Positions 22,004 to 31,131 of a stretch of DNA of 34,239 nt are shown in pieces. The stretch's first letter is position 1; every line of letters starts with the position of its first letter. Origin of the DNA: an uncultured Ruminococcus sp. (GTDB taxonomy: Bacteria; Bacillota; Clostridia; Oscillospirales; Ruminococcaceae). The position numbers were made by a program, and so were the translations under genes. The DNA is taken from assembly GCA_937902395.1 (NCBI GenBank), contig CALGTV010000087.1:1-34239 (forward strand), given 5' to 3'. A model generated the notes under the pieces. It was not told where the DNA came from, ran no database searches, and saw only the letters and a list, made by a program, of their open reading frames with translations.

Positions 22004-24220
22004 ATGAATAACTATAAAAAAATTACTGCGGCTATTATGAGCTTGCTTATCTCAATGTCGCTTGCCGCTCCTGTTATGGCTGCCTATGCAGAAAATGAAA
22101 CTACCACTGTTTCTGACGATAGTGCTGAAACAGCAGCTACTACTGAAGAATATGAAGAATCAGAAGAACATGAAGCCACTGATGCCGTTTCAGATGAAAG
22201 TGAAACTGAGGAAGAGGTCTACAAGAAATCAGGGGATTATGTTTATATGCTCACTGAGGACGGAAACGCTTGCATTACATCTTGCAGAGCCGATGCTTCC
22301 GAAGTCGTGCTCCCCTCTGAAATCGACGGTATAACCGTTACGGGAATCCATGCAGACGCTTTTTTTCAGAGCAATATAACAAAAATTACAATTCCTGCAA
22401 CTGTTACTGATATCGATGAGAATAATCCCTTCTGTGCTATGTTTTTCGTCGAGGAAATTATTGTTGATGATGCTAACGAAAATTATACTGCTGTTGACGG
22501 CGTTCTCTATTCTAAGGATATGAAAAATCTCCTTTGCTACCCTATTGCAAAGAAAGGTTCTTCCTTTACTATCCCCGACGGCATTGAAACTATCGGAATT
22601 GCCGCTATTTATGGCACTGAACTGGAAGAAATTTCTATCCCTGACAGTGTAACTTCCATAATGCGTCACAGCTTCAATGGCAATGAAAATCTTAAAAAAA
22701 TCGATATGAGCAATACTGCTATTGAGCAGATTTCTCCCATGTGTTTTGCTGATTGTAAAAATCTCACCGAGGTTAAATTTTCAGAAAATACAATGTATAT
22801 AGAAATCGGCGCATTTATGAACTGCGAAAAATTGGAGGAAATCTCTCTCCCCTCTCAGCTTGATAGTATCGGACAGAGTGCTTTCATGGGTACTGCTATA
22901 ATGGAAGTTGTTATCCCTGAATCTGTTACTTCTATCGGCTACTGCGCTTTTGGTTATGATAAAGACGAAAAATCCATGCCCGGATTTACGATTATTGGTG
23001 CCGCAGGTTCAGTCGCCGAGATTTATGCTTCAGATACCGACAGTGAGTATGATTACACCAACGAATTCACATTTATGGAGCTTAAAGCATACCAGAGACG
23101 CGAGGAATACAACGCTCTTGACAGAAAATTTGTGGGCGATTTTGAATATGCGCTGGTCGACGGCGAGGGTATGCTTACCGCCTGCGTTGCTACAGGTGAT
23201 ACTGTTACTGTTCCCGCTGAGCTTGACGGCGTTAAGATTACTTCTATTTACTACGACGCTTTGATTACCTGCGACGCTCCTGTTATTATTTTACCAGATA
23301 CGATAAAATCTATTGGTGAATACGCTTTTTCTCAGTATATTGAAGAGGTTACAATTCCCAGCGACTGCACATTTGAAAAAGAAGAAGAGTTTTTCCTGAA
23401 ATATCAGCATCTCAGAGCTATTAACGTAATTGAGGGCGACGGTCAGTATTCCTCTCAGGACGGCGTACTCTACAATAAGGACAAGTCTCTGCTTATTGCT
23501 TATCCTGCTATGAAGCTTGACGAATCCTTTGTTATTCCCGATACTGTTAAGGAAATTGCTAAATCCGGCTTCTGCTATAATATAAATCTCAAATCCGTTG
23601 AGCTTCCTGCTGTTGAAACTATAGGCGAATACGCTTTTGAAGGCTGTACAAGCCTTACAGACGCTAAGCTTTCCGACAGCCTCAAGGAAGTACGCAAAAA
23701 CGCTTTCCTCGGCTGTCACAATATGCTCACTATGCGCGTTCCTGCAAGCGTTGATTCTATCAGCGAATATGCTTTCGGTTACGACTACGACGAAGAGCTT
23801 GCTAATGATATTCAGCAGAATATGGAGATGTATGTTCAGTCGGGACAGTCTGTTATTATGCCTTATTCCGTTATTGAGGGCTTTAAAATGTACGTTGACG
23901 AGGATTCCCTTGCTCACCGTTACGCTGTGGATAATAATATCGAAGTTGTGCTGGATACTGTTGCTGTCGGCAAGAAAAACGTTGATAAGAATTTCCTCTA
24001 TGTTATAATCGGCGCGGCAATCGCTCTGGTGCTTGGTCTTGTTGGCTTCCTGACAGGAAAAAGTATCAGCAAAAAGAAAAAGGAAAAAGCTGCTGCTGAG
24101 CGCAAGGCTAAAGCTGCTGAAAAGAAAGCTGCTGAAAAATTAGCAGAAAAAAACGCGGAGGAATCCGATGAAAGCAATTCTGAGAAAGAAGCAAAGGAGG
24201 AATCCGATGAAAATCAGTAA
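22004..24220 (+). CDS. BspA-like LRR_5 cell-surface protein, membrane-anchored
   Basis: A 738-residue secreted protein. Signal peptide about 1-29 (K-K near the start, hydrophobic core, cleavage near M-A-A-Y-A). Acidic Thr/Glu/Ser-rich linker about 30-75, then two sets of LRR_5 repeats with the I-P-D-x-V-x-x-I-x-x-x-A-F-x-x-C pattern (about 100-330 and 385-640). One membrane segment at 664-685 is followed by a charged Lys/Ala/Glu tail of 53 residues. There is no LPXTG motif, so anchoring is by the C-terminal helix. Such proteins bind host or substrate surfaces in other bacteria; the ligand here is unknown. It overlaps the next LRR gene by 14 bases. Confidence 0.88.
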   Translation: MNNYKKITAAIMSLLISMSLAAPVMAAYAENETTTVSDDSAETAATTEEYEESEEHEATDAVSDESETEEEVYKKSGDYVYMLTEDGNACITSCRADASEVVLPSEIDGITVTGIHADAFFQSNITKITIPATVTDIDENNPFCAMFFVEEIIVDDANENYTAVDGVLYSKDMKNLLCYPIAKKGSSFTIPDGIETIGIAAIYGTELEEISIPDSVTSIMRHSFNGNENLKKIDMSNTAIEQISPMCFADCKNLTEVKFSENTMYIEIGAFMNCEKLEEISLPSQLDSIGQSAFMGTAIMEVVIPESVTSIGYCAFGYDKDEKSMPGFTIIGAAGSVAEIYASDTDSEYDYTNEFTFMELKAYQRREEYNALDRKFVGDFEYALVDGEGMLTACVATGDTVTVPAELDGVKITSIYYDALITCDAPVIILPDTIKSIGEYAFSQYIEEVTIPSDCTFEKEEEFFLKYQHLRAINVIEGDGQYSSQDGVLYNKDKSLLIAYPAMKLDESFVIPDTVKEIAKSGFCYNINLKSVELPAVETIGEYAFEGCTSLTDAKLSDSLKEVRKNAFLGCHNMLTMRVPASVDSISEYAFGYDYDEELANDIQQNMEMYVQSGQSVIMPYSVIEGFKMYVDEDSLAHRYAVDNNIEVVLDTVAVGKKNVDKNFLYVIIGAAIALVLGLVGFLTGKSISKKKKEKAAAERKAKAAEKKAAEKLAEKNAEESDESNSEKEAKEESDENQ

Positions 24221-25550
24221 AATTCTTTCCGTCACGTTAGCGTCATTTTCCGCATTTACAATGTCAGCCCTGACAGGATTTGCATATTCAGGCACTCAGA
24301 CCGGTGACACTCTCACTGACGGTACTTTCAGCTACGAACTCCGCGACGGCTCTTATACCATTGTCGGCTGTAATGTTGACGCTCTTGTTGAGGAAATACC
24401 TGAGCTTAGAAACGGCTACGCTATTACTGCTATTGATGACAAAGCACTTTCAAACTGTGCTAATATTAAAACTCTTACAATTCCTGATACTGTTACTTCT
24501 ATCGGCGATAATGCCTTTGCAGGCTGTACGTCCCTTAAAGAAATAAGACTGCCGAAAAAGATTAAAAATATCGGTCAGGGCTTGTTTATGGGCTGTACAA
24601 AGCTTGAAAAGGTGGATATTCCGGATTCTGTTAATACTATTGAATCCTATGCTTTCTACAACTGCTCTCTTTTGAAAGAAGTAGCTCTCCCCGGTGAGCT
24701 TTCAATAATCGAGCCTATGGCTTTTGCAGAGTGCAGTTCTATTGAAAATATCGACGCAAGCCAGTGCAGCAGCTATGTATTTGAGGATGATTTCCTCATG
24801 AACAGCGAAAAAACCAGCATTTGCAGAGCTTCTGCAAAGCTTACAGGCGATGTCTATATCCCCGACGGAATTACACGAATTGAAGCTGGTGCATTTTCAG
24901 TATGCGCAGGAATTGAAAATCTGTTTATTCCCTCCTCTGTAGAGTATATCGGTGAGGACGCTTTCGGCTACTGTGTGGCTCTGAAAAAAATTGATTTCTC
25001 TGAGGGTCTTAAAACTATTGCTGATATCGCATTTAAAAATTGCCCGAATCTTGAAACTCTTGATTTTCCCACAACTCTTGTGGAAATAGGCTCCGGTGCC
25101 TTTTACAGCTGTTCTTCACTTACAAGAGCTGTTATCCCTGAGGGTACTCAGACAATCGGTGAGGGCGCGTTTGTAAACTGTTCACAGCTGAAAAATGTAA
25201 GTATTCCAAAAAGTGTGGAATCTGTGGGCGCTAATGCTTTCGGTTATTCTTTTGACGCTGAGGGAAATTATAGCTTAGAGGACGATTTCAGCCTCAGTGT
25301 ATTCTCAGGCAGTGCAGGTGCTGATTATGCCAAGGACAGCGATGTTGAATTCTCATATGTTGACAAAAATCTCAAATCACTGGCATTTATTATAATTGCT
25401 GTTGCACTTATTGCTGCAGCTGTCATTTTTGCGGTTGTGCTTATGGCAAGAAGCCGCAAGGGAGCTCCTGCTTCCGCTAAAAAGGCTGAAAGGCTTGCTA
25501 AGGAAAAGGAAGCGGAAGAAAATTACAAGAAGATTATTGATAATGAATAA
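24207..25550 (+). CDS. BspA-like LRR_5 cell-surface protein, membrane-anchored
   Basis: A 447-residue secreted protein. The start is ATG 24207, six bases after AAAGGAGG (24193-24200); an in-frame ATG at 24168 would add 13 basic residues and lacks such a site. Signal peptide about 1-26, LRR_5 repeats about 45-370 (recurrent I-P-x-S/T-V-x-x-I-G-x-x-A-F-x-x-C), membrane segment 392-414 and a 33-residue Lys/Glu/Ala tail. Same plan as the preceding protein and probably paralogous. The gene begins inside the end of the other gene, so the two are coupled and may be made in fixed ratio. Confidence 0.87.
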   Translation: MKISKILSVTLASFSAFTMSALTGFAYSGTQTGDTLTDGTFSYELRDGSYTIVGCNVDALVEEIPELRNGYAITAIDDKALSNCANIKTLTIPDTVTSIGDNAFAGCTSLKEIRLPKKIKNIGQGLFMGCTKLEKVDIPDSVNTIESYAFYNCSLLKEVALPGELSIIEPMAFAECSSIENIDASQCSSYVFEDDFLMNSEKTSICRASAKLTGDVYIPDGITRIEAGAFSVCAGIENLFIPSSVEYIGEDAFGYCVALKKIDFSEGLKTIADIAFKNCPNLETLDFPTTLVEIGSGAFYSCSSLTRAVIPEGTQTIGEGAFVNCSQLKNVSIPKSVESVGANAFGYSFDAEGNYSLEDDFSLSVFSGSAGADYAKDSDVEFSYVDKNLKSLAFIIIAVALIAAAVIFAVVLMARSRKGAPASAKKAERLAKEKEAEENYKKIIDNE

Positions 25551-25562
25551 TTAAATAATCAG

Positions 25563-25590
25563 AGGGCGAACATTGTTTGCCCTTTGATAA
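25563..25590 (+). terminator. Probable terminator after the LRR genes
   Basis: Near-perfect dyad 25563-25583 (AGGGCGAACA with TGTTTGCCCT, one G-U pair), followed by a weak, interrupted T-rich stretch. Confidence 0.55.
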
Positions 25591-25618
25591 TTTATTTCAA
25601 ATTTCCTTTTAATTATAC

Positions 25619-25647
25619 TTGACAAAATATAAGGAATGTGTTATAAT
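25619..25647 (+). promoter_or_regulatory. Promoter of the SRP RNA gene
   Basis: TTGACA 25619-25624, 17-bp spacer, TATAAT 25642-25647. A GAGCG/CGCTC hairpin at 25656-25670 lies between it and the SRP RNA. Confidence 0.88.
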
Positions 25648-25687
25648 AACATTTAGAGCGTTATCGCTCGTTGTTATATGAAAAATT

Positions 25688-25815
25688 CCGGAATATAGAT
25701 GTGCGGGCCCTGTGCAACAAGACACCGTGAACCATGTCAGGCGGGAGACCGAGCAGCATTAAGCGGATCGTCTCGTGTGCCGCAGCAAGCCTGCACATCT
25801 ATGTTCCGGATTTTT
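25688..25815 (+). ncRNA. ffs: Signal recognition particle RNA (small bacterial type)
   Basis: A 17-pair terminal helix (25688-25704 with 25793-25809, one G-U) encloses the conserved domain IV: GTCAGG at 25736-25741, a CGG-GAGA-CCG capped stem (GNRA loop), and GAGCAGC right after it. A T run at 25811-25815 ends it. This RNA binds Ffh and directs membrane proteins to SecYEG. Placement just upstream of dnaX is common in Firmicutes. The exact 5' end is uncertain by some bases. Confidence 0.92.
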
Positions 25816-25835
25816 ATTTGTAAAGGGGGCTTGTT

Positions 25836-27455
25836 GTGTATAAGGCTTTGTACAGAAAGTGGAGACCTCTGACCTTTGACGATGTCATCTCCCAACAGCA
25901 TATCACTGATACGCTGAAAAACCAGATTAAAAACGACAAGACTGCCCACGCCTATCTCTTTACGGGCTCTCGCGGTACGGGTAAGACTACCTGCGCAAGA
26001 ATTCTCGCAAAAGCGGTGAACTGTCCCAATATGACGGAGGGCAATCCCTGCCTTGAATGTGATATCTGCCGTGAAGCCGATGAAGCGTCTCTTACTGATA
26101 TCATTGAAATCGACGCTGCTTCAAACAATGGTGTTGATGATATCCGTGACCTCAGAGACGGCGCTGTGTACTCCCCTGAAAGATGCAGATTCAAGATATA
26201 TATCATAGACGAGGTTCATATGCTTTCGGCTTCGGCTTTTAACGCTCTGCTGAAAATTATGGAAGAACCTCCCGAATATGTGAAATTTATCCTTGCTACA
26301 ACTGAGATTCACAAAGTTCCTGCCACTGTTGCTTCAAGATGTCAGCGGTACGACTTCCGACGTATCCGTCAGAAAGATATCGCCGCAAGGCTTCTCTATA
26401 TCGCTGAACAGGAACAGCTTACACTAAGCTCCGACGGCGCGGCTCTTATTGCTAAAATCGCTGACGGCGGTATGCGTGACGCTGTATCTCTCCTCGACCA
26501 GTGCTCCGTATGCGCGGAGGATATCACCGCAGAGGTCGTATCCCAGACAGCAGGCGTTGCAGGAAGGGACTACCTTTACGATATGATTGACGCTGTTACG
26601 GAATCCGACGCTTCAAAGGCTCTCGCTATTACAGCTCAGCTATATGATATGTCAAAGGATTTGCAGAGACTTTGCGAGGAACTTATACTACAGTTCCGCA
26701 ATATCATGCTTATCAAGGCTTCTCCCTCAACAGCCGGTGATATCATTGCGGCTATGCCCGACGAATTGGAACGGCTGAAAAAAACTGCGGAATCTACCGA
26801 ACTTGAAACAATCCTCGACAGACTTGTACAGCTTCAGGGCTGTCATGAGCGAATGGGACGAGTTATGAATAAGCGCGTGGAATTTGAAATGACGCTTATT
26901 AAACTCTGCGGAAATGTAAGCTCTGGCGGAAATGCTGTTTCTGCCGATGTTTCAGAGCTTCTTGAAAAAATCAGGGTGCTTGAAAGCAGAATTGCCAATG
27001 CTCCTGCTGCTCCTGTGAATCCTCCGCAGAAAAGGGAGATTCTCACGGCTTCAAGTCCTGCCGCAGAAAATGAACCACAGCCCAATGTCCGTGTTGATAT
27101 AAAAACAGTCAAGGAGGACGAGCTTACTCCATGTACTCGCTGGAATGATATTATGGAGGAATTCCGCCGTATAAATCCTGCGGTTGCAGGAAGTCTGGAC
27201 GGCTCATCGGCGGCTTCAAAGGGAAATGTGATGTGTATATTCACTCCCAACAGATTTTTCATTGACCTTTTCAAAAGCAATAAGGATAACGCTATTTCGC
27301 TGAGTAAGGCAATTTACAACGTACTCGGACAGAAATACAGAATATCTGCACGCTGTACCGCAACCGTTGAAGAAACTAAATCCATGGCGGAACAGCTCAT
27401 AAAAAAAGCAATTAACAGCAGTATTGAAACAGCTGTTGATAATAAAAAAGATTAA
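25836..27455 (+). CDS. dnaX: DNA polymerase III subunit gamma/tau
   Basis: A 539-residue AAA+ clamp-loader subunit. GTG start with AAAGGGGG upstream. W-R-P-x-x-F at 9-14, Walker A G-S-R-G-T-G-K-T at 44-51, zinc cysteines at 63, 72, 75 and 78, and the Walker B strand I-I-D-E-V-H at 123-128. S-R-C-Q-R-Y-D-F is the sensor region. Domain III extends to about 360, then a proline/alanine linker (about 390-420) and a C-terminal tau-like domain. Length suits a single gamma/tau product of Firmicutes type. It heads the dnaX-ybaB-recR group. Confidence 0.95.
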   Translation: MYKALYRKWRPLTFDDVISQQHITDTLKNQIKNDKTAHAYLFTGSRGTGKTTCARILAKAVNCPNMTEGNPCLECDICREADEASLTDIIEIDAASNNGVDDIRDLRDGAVYSPERCRFKIYIIDEVHMLSASAFNALLKIMEEPPEYVKFILATTEIHKVPATVASRCQRYDFRRIRQKDIAARLLYIAEQEQLTLSSDGAALIAKIADGGMRDAVSLLDQCSVCAEDITAEVVSQTAGVAGRDYLYDMIDAVTESDASKALAITAQLYDMSKDLQRLCEELILQFRNIMLIKASPSTAGDIIAAMPDELERLKKTAESTELETILDRLVQLQGCHERMGRVMNKRVEFEMTLIKLCGNVSSGGNAVSADVSELLEKIRVLESRIANAPAAPVNPPQKREILTASSPAAENEPQPNVRVDIKTVKEDELTPCTRWNDIMEEFRRINPAVAGSLDGSSAASKGNVMCIFTPNRFFIDLFKSNKDNAISLSKAIYNVLGQKYRISARCTATVEETKSMAEQLIKKAINSSIETAVDNKKD

Positions 27456-27458
27456 TAT

Positions 27459-27494
27459 TAAGACAATATCCAAAGATATTTTCGGAATGTCTTA
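27459..27494 (+). promoter_or_regulatory. Intergenic hairpin between dnaX and ybaB
   Basis: Outer stem TAAGACA 27459-27465 with TGTCTTA 27488-27494 and inner stem ATATC/GATAT inside. No T run follows. It may slow or process the transcript ahead of the strong AAGGAG of ybaB. Confidence 0.4.
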
Positions 27495-27515
27495 GTCAAA
27501 AAGGAGAATTTTAAA

Positions 27516-27860
27516 ATGAAAGCAAGAATACCTAAGAATGCAGGCGGCGCTCAGAATATGAATCAGATGATAAGACAGGCACAGAAAATGCAGGATGAAA
27601 TCACTGAGCTCCAGACAGATATCGAAGCTCGTGAGTTTACTGCTACAGCTGGCGGCGGCGTTGTTGAAGTTACTCTCAACGGCAAAAAGGAAATCAAAAC
27701 TCTTAACCTTAAGCCTGAGGTTGTTGACCCTGAGGATATCGAGACACTTCAGGACCTTATCATTGCCGCTATTAACGAGGCTGTAAACAACATCGAGGCT
27801 ACAACAGAGGCTGAGATGAGCAAGATTACAGGCGGCGTATCCATTCCCGGAATGTTTTAA
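27516..27860 (+). CDS. ybaB: YbaB/EbfC family nucleoid-associated protein
   Basis: A 114-residue DNA-binding protein that acts as a dimer on the nucleoid. N-terminal helix with M-N-Q-M-I-R-Q-A-Q-K-M-Q-D-E, then a beta-sheet core with G-G-G-V-V-E-V-T-L-N-G and the conserved P-E-V-V-D-P-E-D block, ending with helix L-I-I-A-A-I-N-E-A. AAGGAG precedes the ATG. The stop overlaps the recR start by one base (TAATG). The dnaX-ybaB-recR order is classic. Confidence 0.94.
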   Translation: MKARIPKNAGGAQNMNQMIRQAQKMQDEITELQTDIEAREFTATAGGGVVEVTLNGKKEIKTLNLKPEVVDPEDIETLQDLIIAAINEAVNNIEATTEAEMSKITGGVSIPGMF

Positions 27861-28462
27861 TGGCTGACCATAACGCGCTCCCACTTGTTATACTGGCGGA
27901 AAAATTCGCCTCGCTGCCCGGTATCGGCATGAAATCGGCTCAGCGCCTTGCCTATCACGTAATGTCTATGGATATGCATTCAGTTGAGGAATTTTCTCAG
28001 GCACTCCTTGACGCAAAGAGAAATGTCCGCTGCTGTGCTCACTGCCAGAATCTCACAGAGAGGGAAATCTGCCCTATTTGCAGCGATGAATCCCGCGACC
28101 ATAAAATTATATGCGTTGTGGAATCCCCGAAAGATGTTACGGCTTTTGAACGCACCCGTGAGTATAACGGCGTTTACCATGTGCTTCATGGACTTCTTTC
28201 ACCTATGGATAATATTACTCCCGATAAACTGCGCATACGTGAGCTTCTTGCAAGGCTCTCAGCTGGCGGCATTGAGGAAGTAATTATGGCTACTAATCCC
28301 ACTGTTGAGGGCGACGCTACGGCTTTATACGTGGCTAATCTCCTTAAACCGCTGGGAGTTAATGTCTCCCGTCTGGCATTCGGGCTTCCCGTTGGCGGAA
28401 TGCTTGAATATGCTGATGAGGTTACGCTGTTCAAAGCACTGGAAAACAGAAACTATATGTAA
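27860..28462 (+). CDS. recR: Recombination protein RecR
   Basis: A 200-residue protein of the RecFOR repair pathway that helps load RecA on gapped DNA. Helix-hairpin-helix region about 15-35 (L-P-G-I-G-M-K-S-A-Q-R-L), zinc-binding C-A-H-C (59-62) and C-P-I-C (71-74), then a Toprim domain starting near 83 (I-C-V-V-E-S-P-K-D) with E-G-D-A-T-A. C-terminal Walker B-like stretch G-L-P-V-G-G-M-L-E-Y-A-D. Normal length. A strong terminator follows. Confidence 0.96.
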   Translation: MADHNALPLVILAEKFASLPGIGMKSAQRLAYHVMSMDMHSVEEFSQALLDAKRNVRCCAHCQNLTEREICPICSDESRDHKIICVVESPKDVTAFERTREYNGVYHVLHGLLSPMDNITPDKLRIRELLARLSAGGIEEVIMATNPTVEGDATALYVANLLKPLGVNVSRLAFGLPVGGMLEYADEVTLFKALENRNYM

Positions 28463-28467
28463 ATCTA

Positions 28468-28500
28468 ACGTCCCGATTCCGTCGGGACGTTTTTTCTTTT
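28468..28500 (+). terminator. Intrinsic terminator after recR
   Basis: Nine-base perfect arms ACGTCCCGA 28468-28476 and TCGGGACGT 28482-28490, then T5-C-T4. Confidence 0.92.
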
Positions 28501-28521
28501 AACATTATTTTCCGAATCCTC

Positions 28522-28550
28522 TTGAAGAAAAATTGGAAATATGATATAAT
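28522..28550 (+). promoter_or_regulatory. Promoter of recG
   Basis: TTGAAG 28522-28527, 17-bp spacer, TATAAT 28545-28550, 31 bases before the recG start. Confidence 0.7.
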
Positions 28551-28580
28551 AAATATATTGAATATATGAGGGGGCGCAGT

Positions 28581-30617
28581 ATGGCGGCAAATCTGTTTTC
28601 GGAAATCGAATATTTAAAGGGAGTAGGAAAGGCAAAGGGCGAAAAATACCGCAAATTAGGCATAACATCACCATATGATTTGCTTTATCATATTCCGCGG
28701 GATTACATGGATTTCCGCACACATATACCCGTAGCGCAGGCAGAAAATGAGGAATACTGCGTACTGAAACTGACAATAACAAAAAAGCTTCCGCCGAAAG
28801 CAATCCGAAAGGGACTTGTAATCTGCCATGCCGCCGCAACGGACGGTATAGACGATATTCTCGTTGTCGTTTACAATAATGTTTATGCATTTCACGCGCT
28901 GAAAGAATTCGGCACGTATTATATGTACGGCAAGGTTACAGGCGGCTTAACGCGAAAAGAAATACATTCTCCTGTGTATATTTCTGTGGAATCCCATGTG
29001 CTGATACAGCCCGTCTACAAGCTTACGCAGGGACTTCCTATAAACACAGTCCGCACAAATATGAAACAGGCGCTTTCGCTTTTAGAGGAAATGCCCTTTG
29101 AAACGCTTCCGCAGTATATCCGCGAAAAATACGAACTTCCCGAACTTGTATGGTCACTGAAAAATATCCACTTTCCCGAAACAAACAACGCCGCAGAAAT
29201 TGCACGCCGCCGCATAGCCTTTGAGGAATTGCTGAAATTACAGCTTGGTATGCTTATGCTGAAAATCCGCAAGAAGAAAACGACGTCCTACATTATGGAC
29301 AAATCAACGGATATGTCGGATTTCTACAGCGCGTTACCCTTTCAGCTTACCGAGGGGCAGTCCGCGGCTGTCAATGAGATTATAGCCGATTTATGCAGCG
29401 GTTCGCCTATGAATCGGCTATTGCAGGGCGATGTGGGAAGCGGTAAAACTGCCGTAGCCGCCGCCGCCTGCTGTTTTGCGGCGAAAAACGGCATACAGTC
29501 CGCTGTTATGGCACCTACGGAAATACTTGCGTCACAGCATTTCAAGACATTCAGCATATTTCTTGAACCGCTGGGAATAAAAGTAGCACTGCTGACAGGC
29601 TCTACTCCTGCAAAGCAAAAGGCAGAAATACGCGAAAAACTGCAAACAGGAGAAATCGACCTTGTGGCAGGAACTCACGCAATAATACAAAAGGACGTTG
29701 AGTATAAATCATTGGGACTTGTAATCACCGATGAACAGCACCGTTTCGGCGTATCACAGCGCGCCGCCCTTGCAGAAAAGGGAGATTCACCACACAGGCT
29801 GATTATGTCCGCAACTCCCATTCCCCGAACTCTTGCACTGAATATTTTCGGAGATTTAGACGTAACAAGCATACGTCAGTTACCCAAGGGCAGAAGCCCC
29901 GTGAAAACATACGCTGTTACGGGCAAAAAGCGTGAGGGAGCTTTTTCATTCCTCCGTGCGAGGCTTGACGAGGGGCGGCAGGCATATGTTGTATGCCCCA
30001 TGATAGAGGATTCCGAAAGCGAGCTTTTTGCTGTGAAATCCTATGCGGAAAATGCAGAGAAAACAACGCTGAAAGGCTATTCAACGGCACTTTTACACGG
30101 ACGTATGAAAGCCGCCGAAAAAGAAGAAGTCATGGGAAAATTCAGCCGCGGAGAGTTACAGGTGCTTATCTGTACCACCGTTGTTGAAGTTGGCGTTGAT
30201 GTACCAAATGCGGCAGTAATGATTATCGAAAATGCCGAAAGATTCGGGCTTTCTCAGCTTCACCAGTTGCGCGGAAGAGTAGGGCGCGGACAGTTTGAGA
30301 GTACGTGCATACTTATCACGGACAACAAAAACGAAGATTGCATACAGCGAATGAAGATTATTTCAGCTACAACGGACGGCTTTAAAATAGCGCAGGAAGA
30401 TTTGAACATGCGCGGTCCGGGAGACTTCTTCGGCAGCGCACAGCACGGATTACCTCCGCTGAAAATCGCGTCTGCATACGACATATCTATGCTTTCCGAG
30501 GAAGTTCGCAGATGCGCAGAGGAACTCCTCCGCGATGACCCCACCCTTGACAAACCAGAGCATAAGGCAATAAAAATGGATACACTGAAATTTTTTAATA
30601 AAGAGGTTGTTAGCTAA
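28581..30617 (+). CDS. recG: ATP-dependent DNA helicase RecG
   Basis: A 678-residue branch-migration helicase acting on stalled forks and Holliday junctions. Start ATG 28581 follows GAGGGGG by six bases; an in-frame ATG at 28566 lies upstream of that site and is rejected. The N-terminal helical/OB wedge domain spans about 1-240 (G-V-G-K-A-K-G near 14-20). The helicase core has Walker A G-D-V-G-S-G-K-T at 283-290, D-E-Q-H at 383-386, the S-A-T-P-I-P-R-T motif, and a C-terminal R-G-R-V-G-R-G motif VI. Normal family length. Monocistronic by its own promoter. Confidence 0.95.
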   Translation: MAANLFSEIEYLKGVGKAKGEKYRKLGITSPYDLLYHIPRDYMDFRTHIPVAQAENEEYCVLKLTITKKLPPKAIRKGLVICHAAATDGIDDILVVVYNNVYAFHALKEFGTYYMYGKVTGGLTRKEIHSPVYISVESHVLIQPVYKLTQGLPINTVRTNMKQALSLLEEMPFETLPQYIREKYELPELVWSLKNIHFPETNNAAEIARRRIAFEELLKLQLGMLMLKIRKKKTTSYIMDKSTDMSDFYSALPFQLTEGQSAAVNEIIADLCSGSPMNRLLQGDVGSGKTAVAAAACCFAAKNGIQSAVMAPTEILASQHFKTFSIFLEPLGIKVALLTGSTPAKQKAEIREKLQTGEIDLVAGTHAIIQKDVEYKSLGLVITDEQHRFGVSQRAALAEKGDSPHRLIMSATPIPRTLALNIFGDLDVTSIRQLPKGRSPVKTYAVTGKKREGAFSFLRARLDEGRQAYVVCPMIEDSESELFAVKSYAENAEKTTLKGYSTALLHGRMKAAEKEEVMGKFSRGELQVLICTTVVEVGVDVPNAAVMIIENAERFGLSQLHQLRGRVGRGQFESTCILITDNKNEDCIQRMKIISATTDGFKIAQEDLNMRGPGDFFGSAQHGLPPLKIASAYDISMLSEEVRRCAEELLRDDPTLDKPEHKAIKMDTLKFFNKEVVS

Positions 30618-30624
30618 TAATTTG

Positions 30625-30742
30625 CTGTTACTGCGTAACAGTACGTACTAATACCAATCTCTGAAACAACAGTAGACAAATCTAATGACATACATCATTT
30701 CTGCTCATCACCTTTGTCTACTAACATTTTAGGGATTGGTAT
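30625..30742. repeat. Palindromic intergenic element, MITE-like
   Basis: A small triloop hairpin CTGTTAC-TGC-GTAACAG (30625-30641) is followed by an imperfect palindrome. Its outer arms are ATACCAATC 30651-30659 with GATTGGTAT 30734-30742, inner arms AGTAGACAAA 30671-30680 with TTTGTCTACT 30713-30722, and a central AATGA/TCATT stem (30684-30688/30695-30699). A partly similar AAGGATTGATAT lies at 31081-31092. No T run, so not a plain terminator. It could be a MITE or a folded RNA of unknown role. Confidence 0.65.
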
Positions 30743-30793
30743 AAGCAGTCCGCCGACAAAGTCGGGAAATTCACATCGAAAGGAATAATAAAT

Positions 30794-31012
30794 ATGCAGA
30801 TAGTCGGCTACAATAAAGAAGAGGAGTTTATAGACAATCTGAAAGAAGTAACTTTAACCTGCACCTATGAAGAATTAAAGAATATTTCTTTATTTTTAAA
30901 CAATATCATTCAGGAATATAATGCTGATAACCCACAATGCTGCCTGCATTTTCGTGATTTCTGTAAAAAATGGGAAAAGTCTTCTACAGATCTAATAGTT
31001 TTGATACCATAA
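30794..31012 (+). CDS. Small hypothetical protein
   Basis: A 72-residue soluble acidic protein with no family I recognise. GAAAGGAAT lies upstream of the ATG. It has a predicted helical middle (T-Y-E-E-L-K-N-I-S-L-F-L-N-N-I-I-Q-E) and a Cys-Cys-Leu-His stretch at 49-52, and ends with a short hydrophobic strand. It lies alone between the palindromic element and the convergent zinc-ribbon gene. Codon use and start site look genuine, but no homologue can be named. Confidence 0.6.
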   Translation: MQIVGYNKEEEFIDNLKEVTLTCTYEELKNISLFLNNIIQEYNADNPQCCLHFRDFCKKWEKSSTDLIVLIP

Positions 31013-31091
31013 GGGATTCCCATAATATCATCACAAATTCACGTTTTACAACACTCCCAATGCTCGCCCCTAATTCACAAAAGGATTGATA

Positions 31092-31126
31092 TAAAAATGG
31101 GTATCGGAAAATTTACCGATACCCAT
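31092..31126 (-). terminator. Intrinsic terminator of the zinc-ribbon gene
   Basis: Perfect 11-bp arms ATGGGTATCGG 31097-31107 and CCGATACCCAT 31116-31126. On the minus strand it follows the stop of the 31132-32493 gene by five bases and is followed by TTTTTAT. On the plus strand an AAAATTT tail makes it weaker that way. Confidence 0.85.
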
Positions 31127-31131
31127 AAAAT

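Noticed and set aside
28566..28580. Upstream ATG for recG
   Set aside because: It lies before the GAGGGGG ribosome binding site, which is well placed for ATG 28581.
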